Source: CALROG01 sp943369755
GTDB taxonomy: Bacteria > Pseudomonadota > Gammaproteobacteria > Burkholderiales > Burkholderiaceae_C
Direction of reading: 5' to 3'
Assembly (NCBI GenBank): GCA_943369755.1
Contig: CALROG020000011.1
Location: 43,004-107,003 of the forward strand
DNA: 64,000 nucleotides
Below are positions 8,770 to 17,477 of the stretch, piece after piece. The notes beneath the pieces were generated by a model. That model was not told the DNA's origin and did no database searches. It saw nothing but the letters and a program-made list of their open reading frames with translations. The translations under genes and the position numbers were made by a program. Every line of letters begins with the position of its first letter. The first letter of the stretch is position 1.

Positions 8770-10335
8770 ATGACCACCAGCATCAAGCAGGCTGACCTGA
8801 TCGAATCCGTCGCCGCCGCACTGCAGTACATCAGCTACTACCACCCCACCGACTACATCGCCCACCTGGCCCGCGCCTATGCACGCGAGCAAAGCCCGGC
8901 GGCGAAGGACGCGATTGCGCAAATCCTGACCAACAGCAAGATGAGCGCCACCGGGCACCGCCCTATCTGTCAGGACACCGGCATCGTCAACGTGTTCCTG
9001 AAGGTGGGCATGGAGGTGCGCTGGGAAGGCTTCACCGGCAGCCTGGACGACGCCATCAACGAAGGCGTGCGCCGCGGCTATAACCACCCCGACAACACGC
9101 TGCGCGCCAGCGTGGTGGCCGACCCGGAATTCCTGCGCAAGAACACCAGGGACAACACGCCTGCCGTTATCTTCACCGAGATCGTTCCGGGCAGCACAGT
9201 CGAGGTAACCGTGGCAGCCAAGGGCGGCGGCAGCGAGAACAAAAGCAAGATGATCATGCTCAACCCCGGCGACAGCGTGGTTGACTGGGTTTTGAAAACC
9301 GTGCCCACCATGGGCGCGGGCTGGTGCCCGCCGGGCATGCTGGGTATCGGCATTGGCGGCACGGCGGAAAAGGCAGTTCTGATGGCCAAGGAAAGCCTGA
9401 TGGACGACCTGGACATGTATGAACTGCAGGCCAAGGCCGAGAACGCCAAGAGCGGTGGCGCCCAGCTCGACCGCGTCGAACAGATGCGGCTGGAACTGTT
9501 CGAAAAGGTCAACGCACTGGGCATCGGCGCGCAGGGCCTGGGCGGCCTGACCACGGTGCTGGACGTGAAGATCAAGATGTACCCCACCCACGCGGCAAGC
9601 AAGCCGGTGGCCATGATCCCCAACTGCGCGGCCACCCGCCACGCCCACTTTGTGCTGGACGGCTCGGGCCCGGTGTACCTGGACCCGCCCAGCCTGGACC
9701 TGTGGCCCGACGTGCAGTGGACGCCCGACTACGTCAAGAGCAAGCGGGTCAACCTGGACACCCTCACCAGGGAAGAAGTGGCGAGCTGGAAACCCGGCGA
9801 CACACTGCTGCTCAACGGCAAGATGCTGACCGGGCGCGACGCCGCACACAAGCGCATTAAAGAGATGCTGGCCAAGGGCGAAAAACTGCCGGTGGACTTC
9901 ACCAACCGGGTGATCTACTACGTCGGCCCGGTGGACCCGGTCAAAGGCGAGGCGGTGGGCCCGGCTGGCCCCACAACCGCCACCCGCATGGACGGTTTCA
10001 CCGAGATGATGCTGGCCCAAACCGGCCTGATCTCCATGGTCGGCAAAGCCGAGCGCGGCCCGGTGGCCATAGAAGCCATCAAAAAGCACAAGAGCGCCTA
10101 CCTGATGGCTGTGGGTGGCGCGGCCTACCTGGTGTCCAAGGCCATCAAGACGGCCCAGGTGGTGGGCTTTGCCGACCTGGGCATGGAGGCCATTTATGAA
10201 TTTGACGTGGTAGACATGCCTGTGACGGTGGCGGTGGACTCGGGCGGCACCAGCGCCCACATCACGGGCCCGGCCGAGTGGCAAAAACGCATTGCCACCG
10301 GCGAGTTCAAGAACATCGCAGTTACCGCGGCTTGA
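8770..10335 (+). CDS. Fumarate hydratase, class I (4Fe-4S)
   Basis: Iron-sulfur fumarase of the FumA/FumB type, encoded next to the unrelated class II enzyme. The 521 residues include both class I halves: an N-terminal alpha part containing GHRPICQDTGIVNVFLKVG and a C-terminal beta part with KLPVDFTNRVIYYVGPVDP and GPTTATRMDGFTEMML. Candidate cluster cysteines are C96 (PICQDTG), the one in GAGWCPPGM and the one in IPNCAATRH. The ATG at 8770 is the family-like start; the frame is open far upstream but overlaps divergent fumC. Its stop overlaps the likely TTG start of murI, so the two are probably co-transcribed. Confidence 0.93.
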   Translation: MTTSIKQADLIESVAAALQYISYYHPTDYIAHLARAYAREQSPAAKDAIAQILTNSKMSATGHRPICQDTGIVNVFLKVGMEVRWEGFTGSLDDAINEGVRRGYNHPDNTLRASVVADPEFLRKNTRDNTPAVIFTEIVPGSTVEVTVAAKGGGSENKSKMIMLNPGDSVVDWVLKTVPTMGAGWCPPGMLGIGIGGTAEKAVLMAKESLMDDLDMYELQAKAENAKSGGAQLDRVEQMRLELFEKVNALGIGAQGLGGLTTVLDVKIKMYPTHAASKPVAMIPNCAATRHAHFVLDGSGPVYLDPPSLDLWPDVQWTPDYVKSKRVNLDTLTREEVASWKPGDTLLLNGKMLTGRDAAHKRIKEMLAKGEKLPVDFTNRVIYYVGPVDPVKGEAVGPAGPTTATRMDGFTEMMLAQTGLISMVGKAERGPVAIEAIKKHKSAYLMAVGGAAYLVSKAIKTAQVVGFADLGMEAIYEFDVVDMPVTVAVDSGGTSAHITGPAEWQKRIATGEFKNIAVTAA

Positions 10336-11117
10336 ACGCAGCCGCGCCGATTGGCGTTTTTGACAGCGGCGTGGGTGGCCTGAGCGTGCTGCGCGCCTTG
10401 CGCGCCGCGTTGCCGGGCGAGGACTTCATTTACCTGGCGGACGCCGCCCACGCACCCTATGGCGAGCGCAGTGACGCCTTCGTGGCGGCGCGCTCGCTGG
10501 CGATCGCTGAGCAATTGCACGATGCGCATGGCGTCAAGGCGCTGGTGGTGGCCTGCAACACCGCCACCGCGGCCTCCATCACGGCATTGCGCGACGCCTG
10601 GCCCGGCCTGGTGCTGGTAGGGGTAGAGCCCGCACTCAAGCCGGCCGCTGCGCTGACGCGCACCGGGTGCGTGGGCGTGCTGGCCACGCGCGGCACCCTG
10701 GCCAGCAGCAAATTTGGTGCGCTGCACGCTTCGCTGGCGGGCCCTACCCGCTTTGTGCTTCAAGCCTGCGACGGTCTGGCTGACGCCATTGAGCAAGCGG
10801 ACGCTACAAAAATCATAGTGGCTTGCGCAATGTACACGCGGGCTATGGGCCGATTTGGCACTAAACCGGGCGATATCGACACCCTGGTGCTGGGCTGCAC
10901 CCACTACCCGTTTGCCGCTGACGTGTTGCGCGGCCTGGTGGGCCCGGCGGTTCAACTGGTGGAAACCGGTGAGCCAGTCGCGCTGCAGACGCAGCGCCTG
11001 CTACGCACCGCCGGCCTGCTGGCGCTGCGCGCACAAGGAAACGTTACCTTGCTCAGCACCGGCGCGCTGGCACCGTTGCAGGCCGCCGCAGCGCGTTGGC
11101 TGCCCGCTCAGGCCTGA
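10332..11117 (+). CDS. murI: Glutamate racemase
   Basis: Makes D-glutamate for peptidoglycan. The two catalytic cysteines are visible in VVACNTATA and LGCTHYPF, and the N-terminal PIGVFDSGVGGLSVLRAL motif is canonical. The likely start is the TTG at 10332, which overlaps the stop of the class I fumarase gene; an ATG at 10278 would lie inside that gene. About 261 residues result. Residues about 158-175 are encoded by an in-frame copy of a 56-nt dispersed repeat (10803-10858), placed between the ADAIEQAD helix and the DTLVLGCTHYPF strand. The 3' end overlaps the convergent MFS gene by 10 bp. Confidence 0.94.
   Translation: MNAAAPIGVFDSGVGGLSVLRALRAALPGEDFIYLADAAHAPYGERSDAFVAARSLAIAEQLHDAHGVKALVVACNTATAASITALRDAWPGLVLVGVEPALKPAAALTRTGCVGVLATRGTLASSKFGALHASLAGPTRFVLQACDGLADAIEQADATKIIVACAMYTRAMGRFGTKPGDIDTLVLGCTHYPFAADVLRGLVGPAVQLVETGEPVALQTQRLLRTAGLLALRAQGNVTLLSTGALAPLQAAAARWLPAQA
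10803..10858 (+). repeat. 56-nt dispersed repeat, copy A (inside murI)
   Basis: Starts GCTACAAAAATCATAGTGG and contains the family core GCGGGCTA. It aligns without gaps to five other copies in the window: 22995-23050, 28993-29048 (inverted), 44918-44973, 62350-62405 (inverted) and 63221-63276. This copy is translated as about 18 residues of MurI. Confidence 0.75.
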
Positions 11118-12418
11118 GCGTCGGCGGCCAGCGCGGCCTCACGCCCGCGCTGCATGTTTACCGGGAGCAACAGTGCCAGCCCCACCACAAACAGTACGGC
11201 GGTAGACAGTATTGCGGTGCGCTGGTCGCCGCCGGTCATCCATGTGATGGCGCCATAGCTCAGCGGCCCGATGATGCTGGCCAGCCGGGTGGCAAAGGTC
11301 CACAAGCCATAAAACTCGGCCAGTTGCTCGCGCGGTGCCAACACCCCGGCCATGGCCCGGCCCGCCGACTGGCTGGCCCCCATGCAGACACCCGCAATTG
11401 CAGCCGCGTACCAGAAGCCACCCTTGGTAGTGGTTATGGCCGCTATCACACAAGTTGCCACCCAGCCCACCAAAGTGATGCCCAATGCCAGTTTGTGGCC
11501 AACCCGGTCCTGAAAATAGCCCCAGCCAAATGCACCGGCCGCAGCAGCAAAGTTCAGCACAAAGATCAACACCATGGTCTCTTGCGGCTGAAAGCCGATC
11601 ACCTGCTCGGCATAAATGGCCGCCAGCGTAATCGCCACGGCCACCCCACCCTGGTAGAACACGGCACAGGCCAGCAGCCACATAAAGTCCTTGAAGCGCC
11701 GGGCCTGCCTGAAGGTGCGTTGCAGCCGCGCCAGCGAGGCCCGCAGCCCGCTTTGCTGCAAGGCCTGGGGGTTGGGCCGGGCCCGCTCGCCCAGCAGCCG
11801 GAACGTGACCAGCGAAGCCGCGCCGTAGATCACGGCAGTGATGAGCATGGTCACCGGCACAAATTGCTCGGCCTTGATGCCCTGGCCCTGCGCCCAAATC
11901 ACGTAGCCCAGACAAATGCCCAGCGCCAGCATGCCGCCAAAGTAGCCAAAGGCCCAGCCCCAGCCACTCACCTTGCCCATGGCGTCGGGCTTGGCGAGTT
12001 CGGGCAAAAAGGCAGCGGTAAGCGACTCACCCCACGAAAAGAAGGTGTTCGAAACAATGATCAGCACCATCGCCAGCGCCACGCTGCCCGGCCCGGCAAA
12101 GGCCAGCGCCGCAGTGGCCAGCACGCAGCCGATGGTGGTGATCATCAGCAGGCGCTTTTTGGCACCAAGCAGGTCCGCATAGGCGCCAATGCTGGGCATG
12201 GTCAGCATCACGATGGCGTAGGAAATGCTCAGCGCCAGGGTCCAGGCAAAGGTGGCCCATTCAGCCTTTTGCGCAATGCCCCCCACAAAGTAGGCCGCAA
12301 ACACTGCCGTGATCACCACGGTGGTGTAGCCCGAATTGGCAAAGTCGTACATGGCCCAGCCAAACACCTCGCGCTTGCGCACGCCGGGGTTCAGGGCATC
12401 TTGAGAAAACAGGGCCAT
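11108..12418 (-). CDS. MFS transporter, UMF1 (Atg22-like) family
   Basis: A 436-residue inner-membrane transporter with about 12 hydrophobic segments. The N-terminal REVFGWAMYDFANSGYTTVV motif is characteristic of the UMF1/Atg22-like branch of the major facilitator superfamily. LLGAKKRLLMI matches the loop 2-3 position, and GVCMGASQSAGRAMAGVLAP is in the C-terminal half. Characterised relatives include vacuolar amino-acid effluxers, but the bacterial substrate is unknown. AGGAGG 5 bp before the ATG sets the start. It converges on murI with a 10-bp overlap. Confidence 0.85.
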   Translation of the reverse strand: MALFSQDALNPGVRKREVFGWAMYDFANSGYTTVVITAVFAAYFVGGIAQKAEWATFAWTLALSISYAIVMLTMPSIGAYADLLGAKKRLLMITTIGCVLATAALAFAGPGSVALAMVLIIVSNTFFSWGESLTAAFLPELAKPDAMGKVSGWGWAFGYFGGMLALGICLGYVIWAQGQGIKAEQFVPVTMLITAVIYGAASLVTFRLLGERARPNPQALQQSGLRASLARLQRTFRQARRFKDFMWLLACAVFYQGGVAVAITLAAIYAEQVIGFQPQETMVLIFVLNFAAAAGAFGWGYFQDRVGHKLALGITLVGWVATCVIAAITTTKGGFWYAAAIAGVCMGASQSAGRAMAGVLAPREQLAEFYGLWTFATRLASIIGPLSYGAITWMTGGDQRTAILSTAVLFVVGLALLLPVNMQRGREAALAADAQA

Positions 12419-12466
12419 GGGTGCCTCCTGGTGAGGCGAACAGCATAGCCGACGGCCATGACTGCG

Positions 12467-13099
12467 CTAATGCAAGTGACGGGGCCTGCGACCACCTCCA
12501 CCGTGACCCGCGCCGCCCATTCCCCCCGAGCCGCGCGGTGGCCGCCCAAGCTCCAGCGAGTTGGCCAGCGCGTCAAAACGCTTGCTGAACAACTTGTCGA
12601 TTTCACCAACCACGCCGCTGAGCTCGGCACCGTCAAAGTGGCGCTCCATCATGTTCACCACGTCTTGCACCAGCAAGTCGCGCTGCACCTGCATGATGGC
12701 CGCAGGCGTGGGGCCGACAAACAGCATCACGAAGTCGTCGCGTGACTCGCCTTCGGGCGCGTCTTCCTCGTCGTCAAACTCGGTGTCGTAGAAGGTGATT
12801 TCAATCGCTGCCCCGTCTTGCGCCAGCTCGTTCAGGCTCATGCACATCTCGTCCAACGACTGGCGAAAGTCCTCGTCCCCGGGCACCGTCCAGCAAAGCT
12901 GCAGCAGATTGCCATGCGCGTCAAACCGGATGCCCGGCTCTTCCTCGTAGGCGCTGCGCGCGCCGTCGGCCAGCGACTTGGCACCGGCATACTTCCACAG
13001 CGGCTTCAGCGCGTCTTGAAGCTGGGCAAAGTCCACCTCGGGGCGCAGCGGCACCTCGCCATGGACATGGATTTCAAACGGGGCGTTATAGCGTGACAT
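12467..13099 (-). CDS. Conserved hypothetical acidic protein with Gly/Arg/His tail
   Basis: A 210-residue soluble protein that I do not recognise at the functional level, although the type looks conserved in Burkholderiales. The N-terminus (SRYNAPFEIHVHGEVPLRP) leads into a globular domain with a central acidic stretch (DTEFDDEEDAPEGESRDDF). A helical segment follows (VQRDLLVQDVVNMMERHF), and the protein ends in a low-complexity tail (RPPRGSGGMGGAGHGGGGR, then RPRHLH). There is no signal peptide or membrane segment. It lies just downstream of tRNA-Leu on the same strand. Confidence 0.7.
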   Translation of the reverse strand: MSRYNAPFEIHVHGEVPLRPEVDFAQLQDALKPLWKYAGAKSLADGARSAYEEEPGIRFDAHGNLLQLCWTVPGDEDFRQSLDEMCMSLNELAQDGAAIEITFYDTEFDDEEDAPEGESRDDFVMLFVGPTPAAIMQVQRDLLVQDVVNMMERHFDGAELSGVVGEIDKLFSKRFDALANSLELGRPPRGSGGMGGAGHGGGGRRPRHLH

Positions 13100-13113
13100 G
13101 AGATGCTTTCTTC

Positions 13114-13205
13114 TGGTGCCCGGAACCGGGCTCGAACCGGTACGCCGCCTTTCAGCAAGCGGCGGATTTTAAGTCCGCTGTGTCTACCAATTTCACCATC
13201 CGGGC
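13114..13205 (-). tRNA. tRNA-Leu (anticodon TAA)
   Basis: Cloverleaf with acceptor stem GCCCGGA/TCCGGGC and an encoded CCA end. The anticodon stem GCGGA/TCCGC holds the loop CTTAAAA, giving anticodon TAA for UUA codons. The long variable arm of class II tRNAs (GCTTGCTGAAAGGC region) and the T-loop GGTTCGAGCC are present. It is the third tRNA of a Gly-Cys-Leu series. Confidence 0.95.
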
Positions 13206-13226
13206 GACAGCCTATTGTGAAACAAA

Positions 13227-13257
13227 ACAGCCCCGACAACATGGTTGGCGGGGCTGT
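13227..13257 (-). terminator. Intrinsic terminator after tRNA-Cys
   Basis: The stem ACAGCCCC/GGGGCTGT is followed, on the minus strand, by TTTTGTTT. It lies between tRNA-Cys and tRNA-Leu(TAA), so tRNA-Leu probably depends on readthrough or its own promoter. Confidence 0.75.
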
Positions 13258-13262
13258 GAATC

Positions 13263-13336
13263 TGGAGGCGCGACCCAGAGTCGAACTGGGCTAATCGGAT
13301 TTGCAATCCGGTGCATAACCGCTTTGCTATCGCGCC
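13263..13336 (-). tRNA. tRNA-Cys (anticodon GCA)
   Basis: A 74-nt cloverleaf starting GGCGCGATAGCAAAGCGG with an encoded CCA. The anticodon stem CGGAT/ATCCG surrounds TGCAA, giving anticodon GCA. The T-arm reads AGTTCGACT. It is the middle gene of the Gly-Cys-Leu cluster, which is common in proteobacteria. Confidence 0.96.
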
Positions 13337-13363
13337 AGAAATTTCTGCCGTCCCAATCGACAA

Positions 13364-13426
13364 AAAAGGGAAGCCTTGGCTTCCCTTTTGCCGGCTTTGC
13401 CGGAAAAAGCAGCACTGCTGCTTTTT
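13364..13426 (-). terminator. Two tandem terminator hairpins after tRNA-Gly
   Basis: Hairpin 1 (13404-13426) has AAAAAGCAGCA facing TGCTGCTTTTT. Hairpin 2 (13364-13389) has AAAAGGGAAGCC facing GGCTTCCCTTTT across two bases. Both give T-runs on the minus strand. They lie between tRNA-Gly and tRNA-Cys and should strongly limit readthrough. Confidence 0.8.
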
Positions 13427-13431
13427 GAATC

Positions 13432-13507
13432 TGGAGCGGGAAAAGAGTCTCGAACTCTCGACCTCAACCTTGGCAAGGTTGCGCTCTACCAACTGAGCTA
13501 TTCCCGC
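13432..13507 (-). tRNA. tRNA-Gly (anticodon GCC)
   Basis: A 76-nt cloverleaf beginning GCGGGAATAGCTCAGTTGG with an encoded CCA. The anticodon loop TTGCCAA gives GCC, and the T-loop region is AGTTCGAGA. It lies 50 bp downstream of lon on the same strand, so it could be reached by lon transcription. Confidence 0.96.
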
Positions 13508-13557
13508 ATTTCGAGCCTCGAATTATAGCGCAATATTTCAGGCTGATGCAACTGCGA

Positions 13558-15969
13558 TCAATGTTTGATCGATACCGGTGCCGTCACGGCAATCGGCAGT
13601 GCGGCCGCAGCAACTGGCTCTTCGTCAGGCAGTGGTGTCGGCTGGCGTACCAGTGCGACTTCCAGCACCTTGTCGATCCACTTGACCGGCACGATCTCCA
13701 GCCCGCTTTTCACGTTGTCCGGGATGTCTTGCAAGTCCTTGGCATTCTCTTCGGGGATCAGCACCGTCTTGATGCCACCGCGCAGCGCCGCCAGCAGCTT
13801 TTCCTTGAGCCCGCCAATCGCCGTGATTTCACCGCGCAGGGTGATCTCACCGGTCATGGCCACGTCGGCCCGCACCGGGATGCCGGTCAGCGCCGACACA
13901 ATGGCCGTGGCCATGGCGGCACCGGCACTGGGACCGTCTTTGGGCGTAGCACCGTCGGGCACGTGGATATGGATGTCCTTCTTCTCGAACACCTCGTCAG
14001 CAATGCCCAGGTGCCTGGCGCGACTGCGCACCACAGTGCGGGCCGCCGCCACGGACTCTTTCATCACGTCGCCGAGCGAGCCGGTTGTGGTGGTCACGCC
14101 CTTGCCGGGCATCAAGGCCGCCTCGATGGTCAGCAGGTCGCCGCCCACTTCGGTCCAGGCCAGGCCAACCACCTGCCCGACCTGGCTTTGCTGCTCAGCG
14201 CGGCCATAGTTGTACTTGCGTACACCCAGGAATTCGTTGAGGTTGTCGGCGTTCACCGTCACCAGCGGCTGGTACTTCTTGAGCAACAAGCCCTTGACGA
14301 CCTTGCGACAGATCTTGCCCAGATCACGTTCCAGGGAACGCACACCGGCTTCACGGGTGTAATAGCGAATGATGTCGCGCACCGCGTCTTCGGTCACCAG
14401 CAACTCGGTGTCTTTCACGCCGTTGTTCTTCATCTGCTTGGGCAGCAGGTAAGTCAGGGCAATATTGGCTTTTTCGTCTTCGGTATAGCCCGACAGGCGA
14501 ATGACCTCCATCCGGTCCAGCAGCGCTGGCGGAATGTTCATCGAGTTGGAGGTTGCAACGAACATCACGTCTGACAGATCAAAGTCCACCTCGACATAGT
14601 GGTCGCCAAACTTGTGGTTCTGCTCCGGGTCCAGCACTTCCAGCAACGCGCTTGACGGGTCACCCCGAAAATCTGTGCCCAGCTTGTCTATTTCGTCCAG
14701 CAAAAACAGCGGGTTGCGGGTGCCGGCCTTGTTGAGGTTGCTCAGCACCTTGCCGGGCAAGGCCCCGATGTAGGTACGCCGATGGCCACGAATCTCGGCC
14801 TCGTCGCGCATGCCGCCCAACGCCATGCGCACGTATTTGCGCCCGGTGGCTTTGGCAATTGACTGGCCCAGCGAGGTCTTGCCCACACCGGGCGGGCCCA
14901 CCAGGCACAGGATGGGGGCCTTGACCTTGTCCACGCGTTGCTGCACTGCAAGATACTCAAGAATGCGGTCCTTGACCTTGTCCAGACCGTAGTGGTCCTG
15001 GTTCAGCACGTTCTCGGCGTTGGCCAGGTTGTGCTTGATCTTGGTCTTCTTGCTCCAGGGCAGGCCGGTCAGCACATCGATGTAGTTGCGCACCACGGTG
15101 GCCTCGGCTGACATCGGTGACATCAGCTTGAGCTTTTTGAGCTCGCCCTCGGCCTTCTTCAAGGCCTCTTTGGGCATCTTCGCGGCCTTGATTTTCTTCT
15201 CGATCTCGTCGATGTCCGCGCCCTCTTCACCCTCGCCAAGCTCCTTCTGGATCGCCTTGACCTGTTCGTTGAGATAGAAGTCGCGCTGGTTCTTCTCCAT
15301 CTGGCGCTTCACGCGGCCCCGGATCTTTTTGTCCACATTCAGGATATCGACCTCGCGCTCGATCTGCTCGAACAGGTTCTCCAGGCGCAGCTTCACGTCG
15401 GCCAGGTCCAGCACCACCTGTTTGTTGTCAAGTTTGAGCGGCAGGTGCGCGGCAATGGTGTCGGCCAGACGGCCGGCGTCGTCAATGCTGGAGATCGAGG
15501 TCAGGATTTCCGGCGGAATCTTCTTGTTCAGCTTGACGTACTGGTCAAACTGCTGCATCACGGCGCGGCGCAGCGCCTCGATTTCACTGGACTTCTGCTC
15601 TTGCGCCTCAACTGGCGTGACGTTGGCCGAAAAATGCAGTTCGCCGTCTTCAATGCGGTTCACCGTTGCACGCTGTTGGCCTTCAACCAGCACCTTGACT
15701 GTGCCATCGGGCAGTTTGAGCATCTGCAAAATCGTGGAAACGCAGCCGACTTCAAACATGTCGGACACTGCGGGCTCGTCTTTGGCGGCCGCCTTCTGGG
15801 CCACCAGCATGATCCGCCGCTCGGCCTCCATCGCGGCTTCAAGCGCCTTGATGCTCTTGGGGCGCCCGACAAACAGCGGGATCACCATGTGGGGGAACAC
15901 CACCACGTCGCGCAACGGCAGCAGTGGCAGATCAAGAGGGGTCGCAGGCAGGGGAACGTGGCCGGACAT
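13558..15969 (-). CDS. lon: ATP-dependent Lon protease
   Basis: Cytoplasmic AAA+ serine protease that degrades misfolded and regulatory proteins. The 803 residues carry an N-terminal substrate-binding LON domain (about 1-200), then the AAA+ module with Walker A GPPGVGKT at 358-365 and Walker B LFLLDEIDKLG. The C-terminal protease domain has the catalytic serine in KDGPSAGAAMA and the catalytic lysine further on in the GGLKEKLLAALRGG region. The start at 15969 (MSGHVPLPATPLDLPLLPLR) follows AAAGGA and matches the family; the frame is open upstream to 16023. It is the last gene of the tig-clpP-clpX-lon series. Confidence 0.97.
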   Translation of the reverse strand: MSGHVPLPATPLDLPLLPLRDVVVFPHMVIPLFVGRPKSIKALEAAMEAERRIMLVAQKAAAKDEPAVSDMFEVGCVSTILQMLKLPDGTVKVLVEGQQRATVNRIEDGELHFSANVTPVEAQEQKSSEIEALRRAVMQQFDQYVKLNKKIPPEILTSISSIDDAGRLADTIAAHLPLKLDNKQVVLDLADVKLRLENLFEQIEREVDILNVDKKIRGRVKRQMEKNQRDFYLNEQVKAIQKELGEGEEGADIDEIEKKIKAAKMPKEALKKAEGELKKLKLMSPMSAEATVVRNYIDVLTGLPWSKKTKIKHNLANAENVLNQDHYGLDKVKDRILEYLAVQQRVDKVKAPILCLVGPPGVGKTSLGQSIAKATGRKYVRMALGGMRDEAEIRGHRRTYIGALPGKVLSNLNKAGTRNPLFLLDEIDKLGTDFRGDPSSALLEVLDPEQNHKFGDHYVEVDFDLSDVMFVATSNSMNIPPALLDRMEVIRLSGYTEDEKANIALTYLLPKQMKNNGVKDTELLVTEDAVRDIIRYYTREAGVRSLERDLGKICRKVVKGLLLKKYQPLVTVNADNLNEFLGVRKYNYGRAEQQSQVGQVVGLAWTEVGGDLLTIEAALMPGKGVTTTTGSLGDVMKESVAAARTVVRSRARHLGIADEVFEKKDIHIHVPDGATPKDGPSAGAAMATAIVSALTGIPVRADVAMTGEITLRGEITAIGGLKEKLLAALRGGIKTVLIPEENAKDLQDIPDNVKSGLEIVPVKWIDKVLEVALVRQPTPLPDEEPVAAAALPIAVTAPVSIKH

Positions 15970-16018
15970 AGGAATCCTTTGTGCTTTACCGGTTGAATAT
16001 GGACTGCAAAAGAAGATT

Positions 16019-16058
16019 TTCAACCCGCCCGCATCGCAATGCAGAGTGTCGGGTTGAA
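16019..16058 (-). terminator. Hairpin between clpX and lon
   Basis: TTCAACCCG (16019-16027) pairs with CGGGTTGAA (16050-16058) across 22 nt. On the minus strand it is followed by AAAATCTTCTTTT, a weak T-tract. It may attenuate transcription from clpX into lon. Confidence 0.45.
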
Positions 16059-16102
16059 GCTTTGCAGTAAGTCACTGATGAAGCGCTTGCCCGGGGCGGG
16101 CT

Positions 16103-17368
16103 TCAGGCCTTCTTGGCCGCCTCGCGGTAGACCAGCAACGGCGGCTTGTTTTCATCGATCGTGGATTCGTCAACCACCACTTTGTCTACGTTGACCGCAT
16201 TGGGCAGCTCAAACATGGTGTCAATCAACGACTGCTCGAGGATCGAGCGCAGGCCACGGGCTCCGGTTTTGCGGGCCAGTGCACGGCGGGCGATGGCCTT
16301 GAGCGCATTCGGGCGGATTTCAAGGTCCACGCCCTCCATGGCCAGCAGCTTGCCGTATTGCTTGACCAGCGCGTTTTTCGGCTCGGTCAGAATTTGCACC
16401 AGCGCGTCCTCGCTCAGCTCGGCCAGCGTGGCCACCACCGGCATGCGCCCCACCAGCTCGGGGATCAAGCCGAACTTGATCAGGTCTTCGGGTTCGACCT
16501 CGCGGAACACCTCGGTCACGCTGCGCTGTTGCTTGCTCTTGACCATGGCACCAAAGCCAATGCCTGACGCCTCGGTGCGGTTTTCGATCACTTTTTCCAG
16601 GCCAGAAAAGGCGCCGCCGCAGATGAACAGGATGTTGGTGGTGTCAATTTGCAGAAAGTCCTGGTTCGGGTGCTTGCGCCCGCCCTGGGGTGGCACGCTG
16701 GCCATGGTGCCTTCAATCAGCTTGAGCAGCGCCTGCTGCACACCCTCGCCTGACACGTCGCGCGTGATGCTCGGGTTGTCTGACTTGCGTGAGATTTTGT
16801 CGATCTCGTCGATATAGACAATGCCGCGCTGGGCCCGCTCGACCTCATAGTTGCAGCTTTGCAGCAGCTTCTGGATGATGTTCTCGACATCTTCACCGAC
16901 ATAGCCGGCTTCCGTCAGGGTGGTGGCGTCGGCCATCACGAATGGCACATCCAGCATGCGGGCCAGGGTCTGCGCCAGCAGCGTCTTGCCCGAACCGGTG
17001 GGGCCGATCAGCAAGATGTTGCTTTTGGCCAGCTCGACCTCGTCCTTTTTGGCCTTTTCCTTGTGGCGCAAGCGCTTGTAATGGTTGTACACGGCCACCG
17101 CCAGCGTGCGCTTGGCGGGCTCCTGGCCGATCACGTAATTGTCAAGGTTGTTCTTGATTTCGGCCGGCGTGGGCAAGTCGCCACGGGCTTCGCGTGCCTC
17201 GTCACCGGCGGGCAGTTCGTCGCGGATGATTTCATTGCACAGGTCAATGCATTCGTCGCAGATAAACACCGAAGGACCGGCGATCAGCTTCTTCACCTCA
17301 TGCTGGCTCTTGCCGCAGAAAGAGCAGTAAAGGGTTTTTTCGCCGGCGATGCCTTTTTTCTCGGCCAT
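16103..17368 (-). CDS. clpX: ATP-dependent Clp protease ATPase subunit ClpX
   Basis: Hexameric AAA+ unfoldase that feeds substrates to ClpP. The 421 residues begin with the C4 zinc-binding domain, with ligands C15, C18, C37 and C40. Walker A is GPTGSGKT, Walker B is GIVYIDEIDKI, and the pore-loop segment GYVGEDVENI is typical of ClpX. Sensor 2 lies in the GARGLRSILEQ region. The ATG at 17368 gives the canonical MAEKKG start; upstream frame extension crosses toward the clpP terminator. It is followed by lon 133 bp later on the same strand. Confidence 0.97.
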   Translation of the reverse strand: MAEKKGIAGEKTLYCSFCGKSQHEVKKLIAGPSVFICDECIDLCNEIIRDELPAGDEAREARGDLPTPAEIKNNLDNYVIGQEPAKRTLAVAVYNHYKRLRHKEKAKKDEVELAKSNILLIGPTGSGKTLLAQTLARMLDVPFVMADATTLTEAGYVGEDVENIIQKLLQSCNYEVERAQRGIVYIDEIDKISRKSDNPSITRDVSGEGVQQALLKLIEGTMASVPPQGGRKHPNQDFLQIDTTNILFICGGAFSGLEKVIENRTEASGIGFGAMVKSKQQRSVTEVFREVEPEDLIKFGLIPELVGRMPVVATLAELSEDALVQILTEPKNALVKQYGKLLAMEGVDLEIRPNALKAIARRALARKTGARGLRSILEQSLIDTMFELPNAVNVDKVVVDESTIDENKPPLLVYREAAKKA

Positions 17369-17410
17369 GTGTTCGATGCCTTGTTGCGTAAGTTTCTTGA
17401 TGATAACCAA

Positions 17411-17446
17411 ATAAAAACGGCGTTTTCTGTTACAGAAAACGCCGTT
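17411..17446 (-). terminator. Strong hairpin between clpP and clpX
   Basis: AACGGCGTTTTCTGT (17416-17430) and ACAGAAAACGCCGTT (17432-17446) form a perfect 15-bp stem. The minus strand continues with TTTTTATTT. It should separate clpP transcription from clpX, so clpX probably has its own promoter or relies on leakage. Confidence 0.85.
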
Positions 17447-17477
17447 GCCGGTGCGCGGCTCGCAAGCCGCGGGCAGC

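Noticed and set aside
8704..10284. Minus-strand frame of 526 codons opposite the class I fumarase gene
   Set aside because: His/Gly/Ala/Val-rich shadow of a strong gene; no domain recognised.
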